Of a stretch of DNA of 64,000 nt, positions 1-9,660 are shown one piece after another; the stretch's first letter is position 1, and each line of letters begins with the position of its first letter. This stretch comes from Anniella stebbinsi (Eukaryota > Chordata > Lepidosauria > Squamata > Anniellidae). The stretch spans positions 351,998,154 to 352,062,153 of the forward strand of contig JARDYH010000001.1 of the NCBI GenBank assembly GCA_029215795.1. Direction: 5' to 3'. The notes beneath the pieces were generated by a model. That model saw only the letters and a list, made by a program, of their open reading frames with translations. It had not been told where the DNA came from and made no database searches. Both the position numbers and the translations under genes were made by a program.

Positions 1-992
1 GGGTGAGTCCATCCATCTTTACTTCTGACAATTTTCAAGCCTATAAAAGACCCCCATGTATACAAATGCAGTTTCTGGAACCAGGAGGGCTAAATGAATG
101 GATATTGTTCATCTGTGCTTTTGTGAAAGGAATGGTGACTATGGCACCATTTATTGCACTGAGCATAAGGGATACTGCCCTTGGAAAGAGCGCTTGGCCA
201 GTGGTGAAATGGAGTAAGGTCTCCCAGGGTTGAAATGCTGGGACATTTTGATTAGCAGGGGTGATGATGTCATCTGCCACCCCCACCCCCCCGGCTTCCC
301 TGTTTCCTCTGAACACAGCAACAATCCTCACAGTAGAAATTGGGAGAAATGGATTTTCCCAGCAATAATATCGTTGCGAGCTATCCTTGTTTTTGCAAAG
401 CATTTTGGGGTGGCATGGTCTTGAATGGGATATTAAGATGCATTGCCTTTACAAAAGACCTGCTCCTGGTGGAAATGAATCTTCTAGGATTAGTTTGTTG
501 ATATGGATCAACACAGCTGCCTGCATTTTGGGGCTCTCTTTGAGGGGGTTGCTGTGGGTGACTGTCACAAGGAGCATTTGCACTTCAACATGTAACACTC
601 CACTGATGCATTCAACTTGCCTATTTCTGTTTTGGGGCAACTGGGTTAGTTGACTCTCCATTCCAGGTCCTTTTACGATGTCTTCAGTGTGTTACTTGGA
701 GTAGCTTTTACATGCAAAGTCAGAGTTCTTTTTCTTCTTCTTTTTTTTTACTAACCTGGCACTCTGAGCACCTTGAAGGGACCAGATCCAGTCATCCCTC
801 CCTTTTTCCTCAGTGCCCCATATGTAGCATGACCCAGGCACATTTGAGGAAATTAAAAGTGTGCCTAGGCAAAGCCGTTCAATGCCACTTGGAATGGTGA
901 TACTGCAGTCAGGTAAGACCACCAGGGACCACTGAGTGGAAGGGGCCCGTTAGACAGGATATTGTGCCACGTTCTAGGCAGCTGGTCTAGGA
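1..992. other. gene-free stretch, nothing recognised
   Basis: Mixed-composition DNA with short open frames on both strands, none resembling a known protein. A pyrimidine-rich run ending in a T-tract lies near 729-750. I recognise no repeat family here, but an old, diverged repeat could be missed by eye. Confidence 0.5.
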
Positions 993-1620
993 AGGAGGGG
1001 AACCATAACTCAGTGGTAGAGCTAGGAATGGGTGAAGCTTCCAATTTCATTTTCTCTCAGTTTCTCACTTTTCCAATCTCACATTTGTATAATTTCTAAT
1101 TTCCCCCAATCTTAACTTTAGTTCATCCTAAACTTTTGAGATTTTGTTTTTTTTTAAAAAAAACTTGCTGGACATTCATCAGAATTCATGCACACATTTC
1201 TCCTAACAAATGCATTTGGGGATGCATTTTTGACTAATATATACATTTTTGCAAGCAATTTTCATAATATAATGAACTGTTGTGTATTTATTTCCACAAT
1301 ATATGGATTTTTTGTACATATTTCTTTAAATTGGAGAACTCCATTGTCAAATTCAGAGATGTGCAAATTTTAACTGAGTTTTGGTTTGCACAGTGGTTCA
1401 AATGTGTGAAATTCAGTAAATTCGCATTAAAATGTGAACTGAACACATTTCTCTCACATCTCTGGATAGAGCATGTGATTCACATACAGAAGGCTACAGT
1501 CCCTGGCATCTCCACTTTAAAAAGTCATGTGAGAGATCTGGATAGCTTCTGCCATTCAGAGAAGAGAAAACTAGGCTAGATGGACCAATAGTGTGGCCTT
1601 ATATAATGCAAGTTCCTATG
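993..1620 (+). repeat. tRNA-derived SINE, split by a later element
   Basis: The 5' part (993-1022) carries an A-box-like ATAACTCAGTGGTAGAGC. The rest resumes at 1465 with GATAGAGCATGTGATTC, a degenerate B-box (ACAGTCCCTGGCATCTCC) and a tail ending in the GCTAGATGGACCAATAGTG and TTCCTATG motifs. The same organisation occurs intact at 28663-28848, which is how the split was recognised. It is a pol III-type retroposon with no coding capacity. The name of the family is not certain. Confidence 0.65.
1023..1464 (+). mobile_element. hAT-like non-autonomous element (family G) inside a SINE
   Basis: An AT-rich element starting TAGGAATGGGTGAAG and ending CTCACATCTCTG. It is flanked by GGTAGAGC (1015-1022) and GATAGAGC (1465-1472), an 8-bp target duplication with one mismatch, as expected for hAT elements. 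Internal phrases such as ATTTTTGCAAGCAATTTTC, GAGAACTCCATT and AGTGCAAATTT recur at 5880-6486, 25755-26192, and in reverse at 39333-40366 and 44207-44669. It has no coding capacity. Since the host SINE is interrupted, this insertion is younger than the SINE. Confidence 0.65.
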
Positions 1621-2324
1621 TGCTATAAGATCAAGCCATCGCTGGTGAGGTGACAGTGCTACCACAGTGCAGGCATGATCAGTGGTAGTTCCAGCAGCAA
1701 ACCAGTGGTAAGCTGTTATCGTGATTGCCCATGAATGTAATACTGCTGTGAAGTACATAATGCATGGGTCAAACCTTTTATTTCAACCCTGTATTAATAC
1801 ATTGTATTCAGTTTCCAGATAATCGTTATTATCTCCAGGAGAACATAATGGTTTCTCTGTAGCATATGCACTTTATGTTTGTGGTAAATTTTGTGATTCA
1901 AAATTATAGGCCTGTGGAATAGTTTATTATTATAACCATCAGTGGCGAAAAACTGTCAACTATTGTAATGTGTCAATGCTATAGCTAAGTGGTTAGATTC
2001 TAACGTGGTATATACTAAGCAGCATGTAACCTGATATTTCGTTGCTTTGGGCTTTTTTAACCCATTCTTTTCCCAAAGGATATTGGAGGGTAGCACAGTT
2101 TAAGAACAGTGGCATAAATGTTCCTTAAAAAGAAAACAAAACAAAACAAAACAACATTGCTAAAAACTGGTGGGAGGGAGAAAATTGTCTTCCTGGATCT
2201 AATCAGAAGTCCATCTATTTATCTCTTTCCCAACATGGGGCTCTCCAAATGTGTGGGAATGCAACTCCCATCATTTCCAACATAAACCTCGTTATTTGAA
2301 AAGTGGTGGTCTCCTTTTTGGTTA
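1621..2324. other. gene-free stretch, mostly unrecognised
   Basis: No gene seen. It contains an (AAAAC)n tract near 2133-2153. A short piece near 2237-2285 (GCTCTCCAAATGTG, CAACTCCCATCAT) resembles the hAT MITE seen whole at 17176-17311. Confidence 0.4.
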
Positions 2325-2915
2325 ATTTTGCTCAAATGGCCCTATTTATGGCCACCATTTCCACAAAATGGGAATTGCTGTAAAATGCTTACCTGTGGTT
2401 TTCCTCAAAATGGCAGCAGGGATCCCTGTGCTTGCCCAATTCAGTGCATGCCAAGTTGAGCGACAGTGGGGGGCCTCAGACTGGGGTCCAGGGGTCAAGC
2501 AGGCCAAGTCCTCATACTCTCCTTCCTTGCAAGAAGGCGGTGTCAGGAGTCCTGTGCTGGTTGGCAATCCCTTGTGCTCTCTTGCTGGCCCCATTTTACA
2601 CAAAATGGGGGCTTGTTGTTTGTACATCCCCATTTTACTCAAAATGGTGGCTGGAAGTAGGGTCATTTTCTCAAAATTTAGCATAAATGGCCTTTTGTAC
2701 ATCCACTATTTGAGCAAAATGGGGGTTTACAGACAACAACAAGCCCCCATTTTGTGCAAAAAGCTGGCTTGGAAAGGAATTGGGCAGCCACCACCACTCA
2801 TCAGGCACACATGGACCGCCCAGCAGCTCAGAGTGCAGTGAGCAAGTTGGGCAGCTGGCAGGGGTCCTGTGAGCTCTGCACAGGGCAGGCAAAGTTGAGT
2901 TTGCCCATCCCTATC
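2325..2915. repeat. family J repeat with serial short hairpins
   Basis: This segment repeats a small palindromic motif, CCATTTT-few bases-AAAATGG. Examples are near 2357, 2592, 2631, 2707 and 2747. It resembles the elements at 24646-25003 and 27337-27762, which share the AAATGGCGG/CCATTTTGTG phrases and a CATCCCTA-type end. The right boundary is near GCCCATCCCTATC (about 2911); the left boundary is uncertain. It is probably a non-autonomous DNA transposon. Open frames across it are by-products of the repeats. Confidence 0.4.
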
Positions 2916-2983
2916 TCACAGCCAGACTCTCATTCCAGCTTGTAGAACCTGACTGCATGGAATCTGAGCCTTGCCAAAGCCCG

Positions 2984-3130
2984 TCTTCTTCTTCTTCTTC
3001 TTCTTCTTCTTCTTCTTCTTCTTCTTCTTCTTCTTCTTCTTCTCCTCCTCCTCCTCCTCCTCCTCCTCCTCCTCCTCCTCCTCCATCATCACCATCACCA
3101 CCACCACCACCACCACCACCACCACCATCA
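2984..3130 (+). repeat. compound microsatellite (CTT)n-(CTC)n-(CAC/CAT)n
   Basis: Three trinucleotide tracts follow each other without interruption: CTT to about 3042, CTC to about 3084, then CAT/CAC to 3130. Long Ser/Pro or Glu-only open frames across it are artefacts of the trinucleotide period. Confidence 0.95.
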
Positions 3131-4015
3131 TATCTCTTGGCTACTTTCCAGGGCAAAATCCCTCCTAAACTGGCTTACAGTAATAAAACACATAATAAAT
3201 GTAGTCTTAAAATGTGGTCTTAAAAAGCAATAAAAACACAGTAGAAACAGAAAAAAAATACAATGAAACCACAATGAAAACAGCAACAACAGCGAACATA
3301 TTGGGGAAGGCAAAATTGAAACTGTATATTTTCAGACCCTTCTTAAAAGCCTGCAATGATTGGGCCTTGTTAGGGTGACCAACCGTCAGGATTTCCCTGG
3401 ATTTGTCCAGATTTTTTTCATGGGGGGATTTATGTAATTTTCTATAATGTCTGGGAATGACACACTTTCCCCTTTAAGATTGCCATTGGCATGGCGGGGG
3501 GGGGGGGAATGATGTGCTTTCTAGAGATGTGTCATTCCCCCCACTGCTTCAATAGGGGCCTTAAAGGGGAAAGTGTGTCATTCCTGGACATTATAGGAAA
3601 GGCCCCAATTGGTGCAGTGTGTGTGTGTATGTGTGTGTGTGTGTGTGTGTGAGGAATTACACACTTTCTGGGGCCTCCAGAAAGAGTATCGTTCCTGCTC
3701 GCTATACTTTCCTGACACCTCCCCCTCACTGGGTGTCGCCCTAGGCCTGGTGGACCCTCCAACGTTAACTTATTCCAGAGGAGTGGGGCCACTGCAGAAA
3801 AGGCCCTCTCCCATCTAACTGCTCTCACAGGTGGGCAAATGAGAAGGGCCTGTCTTACTGATCTAAAAGTATGAGCAGGCTTTATGATATTGGTGAAGAT
3901 GGTTCTTCAAGTAATTTGATCCCAAACCATTTAAGGATTTAGAAGTTAAAACCAGTTAAAACTTTCAACTGGGCTTGGAAATACATGGGTAACCAGAGCA
4001 GCATAGGTGTTATGT
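3131..4015 (-). repeat. L2-like LINE 3' region, split by a MITE
   Basis: The segment shares phrases with 16196-16545 and 32015-32475: CTTCTTAAAAGCCTGCAA, GTGGGGCCACTGC-AA-AAGGCC, and a poly-A-rich stretch read as the complement of a LINE 3' untranslated end. The downstream part (3744-4015), with AACTGGGCTTGGAAATACATGGG and AACCAGAGCAGCATAG, continues the same family. It is interrupted by the element at 3371-3743. Orientation is inferred from the position of the A-rich/T-rich end. It is untranslated LINE sequence, not a gene. Confidence 0.55.
3371..3743. mobile_element. hAT-like MITE inside an L2-like repeat
   Basis: The termini are TAGGGTGACCAAC and (reverse complement) TAGGGCGACACCC. Flanks GGCCTTGT (3363-3370) and GGCCTGGT (3744-3751) match at 7 of 8 bases, supporting an 8-bp hAT-type duplication. 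Inside are near-complementary arms around 3440-3480 and 3558-3600 (GACACACTTTCCCCTTTAAG and its complement), a G-run near 3496-3507, and a (TG)n tract at about 3620-3651. It has no coding capacity. Confidence 0.7.
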
Positions 4016-4522
4016 GATCAAATTGAAATTCACATCATTTCATGCCACATTATGGTTTTGCTAAGTATATGTGATCTTGGGAATTCCATTCCATTCAAGC
4101 CCAAATGGCATTATGCAGCATTTTCTTTCCAGTAAGAGGTGATGGACTGTAGCGATTCTTTCCCCTATTCTGGAAATATTTTGCACATATATATTTTTCA
4201 GGTCCTGCCAGTTATGCAAATTGATGGAATCAGTTTTTTTTAACAAAAAAAATGTTCTACTTGTGCTAATTCACATTAGCACTAATTCATGTTTACTACT
4301 GTGCATAGGCACATTTGCACAATTGCATAAGTGCATACTACTGTTAATGCAGACTTCCACTAATGAAAATGAGCACAAATCCCCCTTCCACCCCCAAAAG
4401 TGAAAAACTGGTCTAAATTCTGTAGAATCCACAAGACTTGGGAAAAGCCAATCTACTGAGGAATTCACACTCATTTGAATCCATTGCAAATTTCTCTGCC
4501 CTCCCTAGTAAAGAGGATTTAC
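4016..4522. other. gene-free stretch, nothing recognised
   Basis: AT-rich DNA with short open frames only. GTGCTAATTCACATTAGCAC (4265-4284) is a 20-base inverted repeat that could form a small hairpin. No family recognised. Confidence 0.4.
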
Positions 4523-4993
4523 TAAAATGATCAAAGGGATGGAACAGCTCCCCTATGAAGTTACAACAGTTGGAATTGTTTACCTCAAAAAAAAAGGAGG
4601 CTAAGGGGAGACATGATACAGGTGTACAAAATCATGCATGCTGTGGAGAATGTGGATAGGGAGATATTTTTCTCCCTGTCTCATAACACAAGAACCCAAT
4701 GTGTTCATCCCATGAAGCTGATTGGTGGGAGATTCAGGAGGGATAGAAGGAAGAACTTCTTCATACAGTCAATAGTTAAAGTAAGGAATTTGCTATCACA
4801 GGAAGTAGTAATGACCACCGATTTGGATAGCTTTAAAACTGGATTGGATAAATTCATGGAGAATAAGGCTATCTTTGGCTACTAGTCCTCATGGCAAAGT
4901 GCAACCTCCGGTATTTGATCAGTCACTGAACAGAATGCTGGACTCGATGGACCCTTAGTTTAATACAGCATGGCTCTTCCTATGTTCTTATGA
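4523..4993 (+). repeat. CR1-type LINE 3' end, sense on plus strand
   Basis: The segment runs from AAATGATCAAAGGGATGG through the ORF2 C-terminal region to CATGGCTCTTCCTATGTTCTTATGA, the 3' terminus of this CR1 subfamily. Complementary copies occur at 14729-15669, 34999-35545 and 42130-42272, and another sense copy at 43117-43651. 5'-truncated LINE copies ending at a fixed 3' end are typical of target-primed reverse transcription. Confidence 0.8.
4613..4885 (+). pseudogene. CR1 ORF2 C-terminal relic
   Basis: About 90 codons remain open. The reading shows the CR1 ORF2 tail pattern: MIQVYKIMHAVENVDREIFF, then MKLIGGRFRRDRRKNFF, then a LLSQEVV-TTDLDSF-GLDKF stretch. In CR1 elements this tail follows the reverse transcriptase. 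Here the reverse transcriptase itself is absent, so it is a dead fragment. The first Met is internal to the original protein and is not a real start. Confidence 0.75.
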
Positions 4994-5775
4994 TCTTTTT
5001 ATCAGGAGTCTTCAAAAGGTAGCACCTTACGTTTTGTCAACACAAGCAAAACACAAATGGCACCTTAAAGAATAATTGATTAAGCTTAGGCAGACTAGAG
5101 ACCATTTTATCAGGTGTGGATCTCACAGAATGCAACAACAAATCTGCTAACCTTCTAAGTGCCACAAAGCTCTTTGTTGTTTTGGCAGCAATAGACTACT
5201 ATGTCTACCCCTCTGAAACAAGCAAAACTCAAAGGGAAGATGATATGCTAAATATATGTAACTTCCTTTGCACATTGTTCAAACATGCCCTGTAATATCT
5301 CCTCATAGTATCCTTTAGAAGTGTAAAATTACAACATACGGAAGAAATAGTGTCTCTTGTTCTTAACCCAAGCAGATTTTAGACTTGAGTCAATAATTCA
5401 CAGTGAATGGTTTGGCCTTTATATTCTGCTCATGGGTTTTCAGAAACAGAGAGCCGTAGCCTTGGACCTTTTCAAACTATTCTTTCTTTCTTTTTAAAGA
5501 TAAATCTACAGTTATTAGTCATTTGTTTCACTAGACCCAGGCATTTTTCCTCAAGGAAACAAGGCGTAATTTTACTGACAACCAGTGTGGTATAGTACAT
5601 AGAACAACCTCCTCTACCTGTTGTCTACAGATGTGTTGGACTTCAAATCCCATCATTCCCAGCCAATATGTTGGGGAGATAGGTCCACAAAAGCTTTGTC
5701 TAGAAACATCCATCAGTAGTCTTTATCTTCCCCTTATTAGAAGAAAAGAGTGGAAAAAATTAAAAGACTATCCTG

Positions 5776-5811
<36 letters not shown>

Positions 5812-5879
5812 ACCCCTTCTTTTATGAGAGGGTATGATACCGGGTAGGTACTGATACCAGGTCCAGTTATAGTTATGAC
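4994..5879. other. gene-free stretch with minor repeats
   Basis: 5040-5220 includes CTACCCCTCTGAAAC and a GTGCCACAAAG-CTCTTTGTTG phrase that I associate with a dispersed amniote repeat I cannot name. 5625-5670 resembles part of the hAT MITE seen at 17176-17311 (GTTGGACTTCAAATCCCATC). A (GA)n tract spans 5779-5810. No gene seen. Confidence 0.4.
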
Positions 5880-6486
5880 TAGGGATGTCAGAGTAATCCA
5901 CAACAGAACCAAATGAGTAGGCCTTCTCCATCATGCAGTTCCTGCACTGTCTCTTCTTATGTTCTTTGGTACTTAGCAAGAGGTGCATGATTCTTTTTGA
6001 ACTTTCCAAAGACACAAATCTTCAGCCATTTTTCACCCAACTCCTTACTTAAGGTTGGAGAAATGTGTCAATTTGCTTTCCCTCAGGTTCTTATTTTTCC
6101 AGTCTTAAGTTCAGTTTGTTCTGAAATGTGAGGCTTTTTAAAAAAAGAGCCTGTGTAAAAATTCGTACACATTTTTGTATGTTATTCTCCTAAAAATTCC
6201 TTTTTCTACACAGTGTTGCCTAATCTCTGCATATTTGCAAGCAATTCTCCTAATATAATGCATATTTATGTGGTTTTCACCAATATACACATTTTTGTGT
6301 GCATGTTTCTTTAATATACACATTTTTGTCGTATTTTTTTATTTGAGAACTCCATTGCAACATTTGGAGAAGTGCAAATTTTCAAGGATAACCAAGTTTT
6401 GGCTTACATATTGGTTTAGAAGTGCAACATTAGGTAAATCCATATTAAAATACAAATCAAACAAATATCTCCACCTATAATCCCTA
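5880..6486 (+). mobile_element. hAT-like non-autonomous element (family G)
   Basis: It begins TAGGGATGTCAGAG and ends CTATAATCCCTA, an inverted TAGGGAT terminus. From about 6035 it is homologous to 1023-1464: GCAAGCAATTCTCCTAATAT, TTGAGAACTCCATTGCAA and AAGTGCAAATTTTCAAGGA. No clear 8-bp duplication remains at these boundaries, so the left limit may belong to another element. Non-coding. Confidence 0.5.
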
Positions 6487-6779
6487 CTTGTAAATAAAAG
6501 CAGGAAAATCTAACATCAGAAGTGGCCATAATGTATGTTCTACTGATTCATGCATTTTCTGTTTCATCTAGTGATAAATGTGTCTCCCTAGAAAACTGCA
6601 ATATTCATTTAAACAAACGAAACACAAGCATATTTCCCACATAGTTATGTAGAAAGATCATTATATGAATGACCACTGTATGAAGCTTTAACTACAACAA
6701 TATTATAAAGGTTGTGTTTTAAAGCAAAGTCAATACACAAAACAAAATGAGTTTAAGAAAATTAGTGCAATACAAGGTT

Positions 6780-7022
6780 CAAATGAAGCTACCACTATGC
6801 ACACTGAGGTAAAAAAAAAATGATGGAATAATTGATCCATACTGTTAAACATAAAAAGTAATAATAAACACTTCATAATTTAAAATTTTAATGATTTAAC
6901 ACATAACATAAAATTATACCAGAATAAGAATGAAGTAGTTCAGAAGCACTAGACAGAAACTACACATATCACTTTTTTCTACTGATCATATGGAAGGATA
7001 CACGCATCCACCTGTACCATAC
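6780..7022 (+). repeat. left arm of a 240-bp inverted repeat pair
   Basis: This arm is closely complementary to 7690-7925. Shared landmarks include ATTTAACACATAACATAAAA, TTATACCAGAATAA and CATATGGAAG. It is AT-rich and non-coding. The two arms are either the ends of one large element or two head-to-head copies of an unnamed repeat. Confidence 0.75.
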
Positions 7023-7216
7023 ATGTTTCGACCACATTATAGCCCAAAAAATAGAAAAAATTGGTTAACTTAATTGTTCCGTTCAGACCAAACATTAACT
7101 CTTGTACAGCTTATCTGTGTCAGTCAGTTTATGGCTGCATAAGGAGAGGAAGGGGGACTTGACATTCCCTCCTATCTTGTAGCTGCTAAGGTATAGCTGA
7201 AGCATCCATAAACCAA

Positions 7217-7473
7217 GGCCTAATCTACACCAATCAGGATATTGCACAATGAAAGAGGTATATAAAAGGCAGAAGCCACACTACTGCTTTATAGCAGTAT
7301 TGAAGTGCACTGACAACTGTTGGGGCCTATTGACACATACCATATACTGCTTTCACACTGCTATATCCTGCTTGGTGTGGCTCCTGCCTTTTATATACTG
7401 CTTTCATACTGCAATATCCTTCCTGGTGTAGATTAGGCCATTGTGCAATATTCTGCTTGGTGTAGATAAGGCC
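7217..7473. mobile_element. Harbinger-like MITE (family C), CAA duplication
   Basis: It starts GGCCTAATCTACACC and ends GGTGTAGATAAGGCC, near-perfect terminal inverted repeats. It is flanked on both sides by CAA (7214-7216 and 7474-7476). The second copy at 15673-15897 has CTG on both sides. Three-base duplications with GGGCC-type ends fit the PIF/Harbinger superfamily. The inside contains TATAAAAGGCAG and its complement, so the element folds back. The right end carries a duplicated terminus (GGTGTAGATTAGGCC followed by GGTGTAGATAAGGCC). Confidence 0.7.
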
Positions 7474-7558
7474 CAAGTCTACAGCCAAATCAGGCTTTCA
7501 GTAAAGCGCTGCATGAAAAGAACCTTTGCACAGCAGGTTTTACTGGTTGAAATGTATA

Positions 7559-7689
7559 TTGTTATTATTGTTATTATTATTATTTGCATTTATATGCCAC
7601 CTCATTGCTGAAGCTCTCTGGGCGGGTTGCAAACATTAAAAACATTGAACGTTAAAAACCAATATACACAATTTAAAAACCATAAAAAC
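7559..7689 (-). repeat. L2-like LINE 3' tail
   Basis: On the minus strand it reads toward GCCCAGAGAGCTTCAGC, AATGAGGTGGCATATAAATGC and an (AAT)n tail. This is the same 3' terminus found in sense at about 30510-30568 and 57420-57478. Only the last 130 bases of the LINE are present. Confidence 0.65.
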
Positions 7690-7925
7690 AGAGTATGGGA
7701 CAGGTGGATGTGCATAGTCTTCCATATGATTAGTAGACAAAAGTGAAACAAATAGTTTCTATCTAGTGCTTGTGGACTACTCAGTTTTTATTCTGGTATA
7801 ATTTTATGTTATGTGTTAAATCATTATTTTTAAAAAATTATTAAGTGTTTATTATTACTTTTATGCTTAACTGTGTGGATCAGTTATTTCATTAAATGTT
7901 ATCTCAGTATGAAGCTTTCACTGTT
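7690..7925 (-). repeat. right arm of the 240-bp inverted repeat pair
   Basis: This is complementary to 6780-7022, with only modest divergence by eye, and abuts the L2-like tail. It lies just upstream of the solo LTR at 7996. Non-coding. Confidence 0.75.
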
Positions 7926-7995
7926 CAGTGAGGGTTCCTCTCATCACTGAGAAGTATCTCTCCACCTAGCAAAGCTCCTTCCCTTGATAGGGTAC

Positions 7996-8624
7996 TGTGC
8001 CACCATACCACCTATATACTAGGTCCGGTCGTGAGCACCCCTTCTCAGGACAAATGCCACCACTTGAGTGAGCCTGAGGGAAGGGCAAAATAACACTACC
8101 TTTCCCCTCTCTGTGAGGGAATAAGGCAAAGACTTGGGGAATAGGTTCTGCTGTGAATATACTGGGCGAAAGGATTAATATAATATATATTATATAATAT
8201 AATATTTAGGAACCAATAGAGTAGGTGACAAAGCCAAACTGATGCGTGGTTTATGGTAGCAAAATAAACGGTTTATTGTTGTTTACAGTTCTTAGTTTCT
8301 TCAAATTCAATTTAAATCCTGCCTATTCTTAATAATTCTAGTAATAACAGTCTTAATACTAATAATCCTAAATCTCTACAATCTTATATCTGTTCCTTTC
8401 TCACACAATCTTCTCACACTCAGCTACCTACAAACCCCAACTAACCACCACTCACTGACAGACTCCCAACCCACTGACTGACTGCTAACAGACTAGCTGA
8501 CAAACTCCCCCCCACTCCCTGCTCTAGCATCACTAGCCACACCCACTCTTTCTAACATTCCAAGCTCTCTAAACATACTCACTCAGACATACTGAAGGGA
8601 ACAGAAATGTGGGGTGTCATCACA
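7996..8624 (-). mobile_element. solo LTR (copy 1), GGTAC duplication
   Basis: The unit begins TGTGCCACCA and ends GTGTCATCACA (TG...CA boundaries). It is flanked by a perfect 5-bp duplication, GGTAC, at 7991-7995 and 8625-8629. It is homologous along its length to 40917-41491. Read on the minus strand it has an AATAAA at about 8272-8277. There is no internal retroviral or Gypsy coding sequence, so it is a solo LTR left by recombination. Five-base duplications fit Gypsy-type or class III ERV-type elements; the sequence alone does not decide. An AT-only insertion near 8178-8205 is private to this copy. Confidence 0.8.
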
Positions 8625-8712
8625 GGTACCAACCAGTCTCAACCAGTCGCATCCTCAATAAGCTACCAGTGCAACTCATGGAGGTCTGTTAGCAACAGAA
8701 TCCCACTGCTAA

Positions 8713-9367
8713 AGCCGATCTACATGCTAGGTTTTTAACATTTTATAAGGGTTCTGAAAACTCTTTGGGCCACATGACGCACTCCCTATAACATTGTATG
8801 TCTGAGGTTTTTTAAAACTCACTTCAGTTATATACAACGGTTTCACTTTTAATAAATCATTTTAAGTAAAATAATGTGTCCTTCCTTACCATTTGTGATT
8901 CATGGGGGCAGTGCTTTGTTTACTGGTGCCCAAATGCTTAGCAGTTGATTGGTGGGGAAGAAAGCTGGGCTAAGGAGGAAGTGGGCGAGTGAACTACAAC
9001 ACCCACAATTCTTAGCCCTATACTCACTAGGGAATGACAGAGGAACAAAGGAGGAAGTGGGTGACTGAACTACAACGGCCACAATTCTTAGCCCTATACT
9101 CACTAGGGAATGACAGAGGAACAAAGGAGGAAGTGGGTGACTGAACTACAACACTCACAATGCCTTGCCCTAAACTCATTGTAAAAACGAAACAGAAAGA
9201 AACAGTGCAGAAGAGTGTGTGACCGCACACACCACTTTAAAGACTGAAGAATTTTTCTCCTGTAACGTGAGTACTCAGTAATGTGGCCTAAGACGTTTTA
9301 GAACGCACCTATTTGGAACGTTTTAAAATACTATTTAAAACGTTCCAAGGGTCTGTGTAGATAGGCT
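8713..9367. mobile_element. TIR element carrying a 76-bp tandem repeat
   Basis: The left end AGCCGATCTACATGC and the right end (reverse complement) AGCCTATCTACACAG form imperfect terminal inverted repeats. The right subterminal region holds a perfect palindrome at 9313-9348. No clear target duplication was found, so the boundaries are provisional. No coding capacity. Confidence 0.45.
8973..9185 (+). repeat. 76-bp tandem repeat, about 2.8 copies
   Basis: AGGAGGAAGTGGG recurs at 8973, 9049 and 9125, a period of exactly 76 bases, with only scattered substitutions between units. Each unit contains GAACTACAAC and CACAATTCTTAGCCCTA, reminiscent of hAT MITE interiors. The minus-strand open frames across it are repeated versions of the same peptide and are not a gene. 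Confidence 0.9.
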
Positions 9368-9513
9368 CCTAGACATTCTGGTGACTGCATGTTGGTGTAT
9401 AGGATAGCATTCAAAGTCACAGAGAGATAAAATATGCCTTTGCAAGATTCTTCAGAGACTCAGAGCAGCTGCACATCACATGCCGCCATTGTGTCCGCTA
9501 TGGACACATTGGT

Positions 9514-9660
9514 GTTTTCTGCAACAAACATGTAAAATCTGGCAAAAAAGCCTTAAATAGACCTGGACACTTGTCAAAGAGTTGTGGGCCAATCAGGGCT
9601 TTATGGTGCATGGGCATGTGTGCTTACGAGGCCTTTGTTGGCATGTTTGTTGCAGAAAAC
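9514..9660. repeat. foldback with perfect 19-bp arms
   Basis: GTTTTCTGCAACAAACATG at 9514-9532 is exactly complementary to 9642-9660. A second small hairpin, GTGTCC...GGACAC, lies just to the left near 9491. It is probably a small non-autonomous DNA element. No target duplication was resolved. Confidence 0.6.

Noticed and set aside
2911..3223. Long Glu-, Ser- and Pro-rich open frames
   Set aside because: They are produced by the (CTT)n-(CTC)n-(CAC)n microsatellite; a three-base period keeps all frames open.
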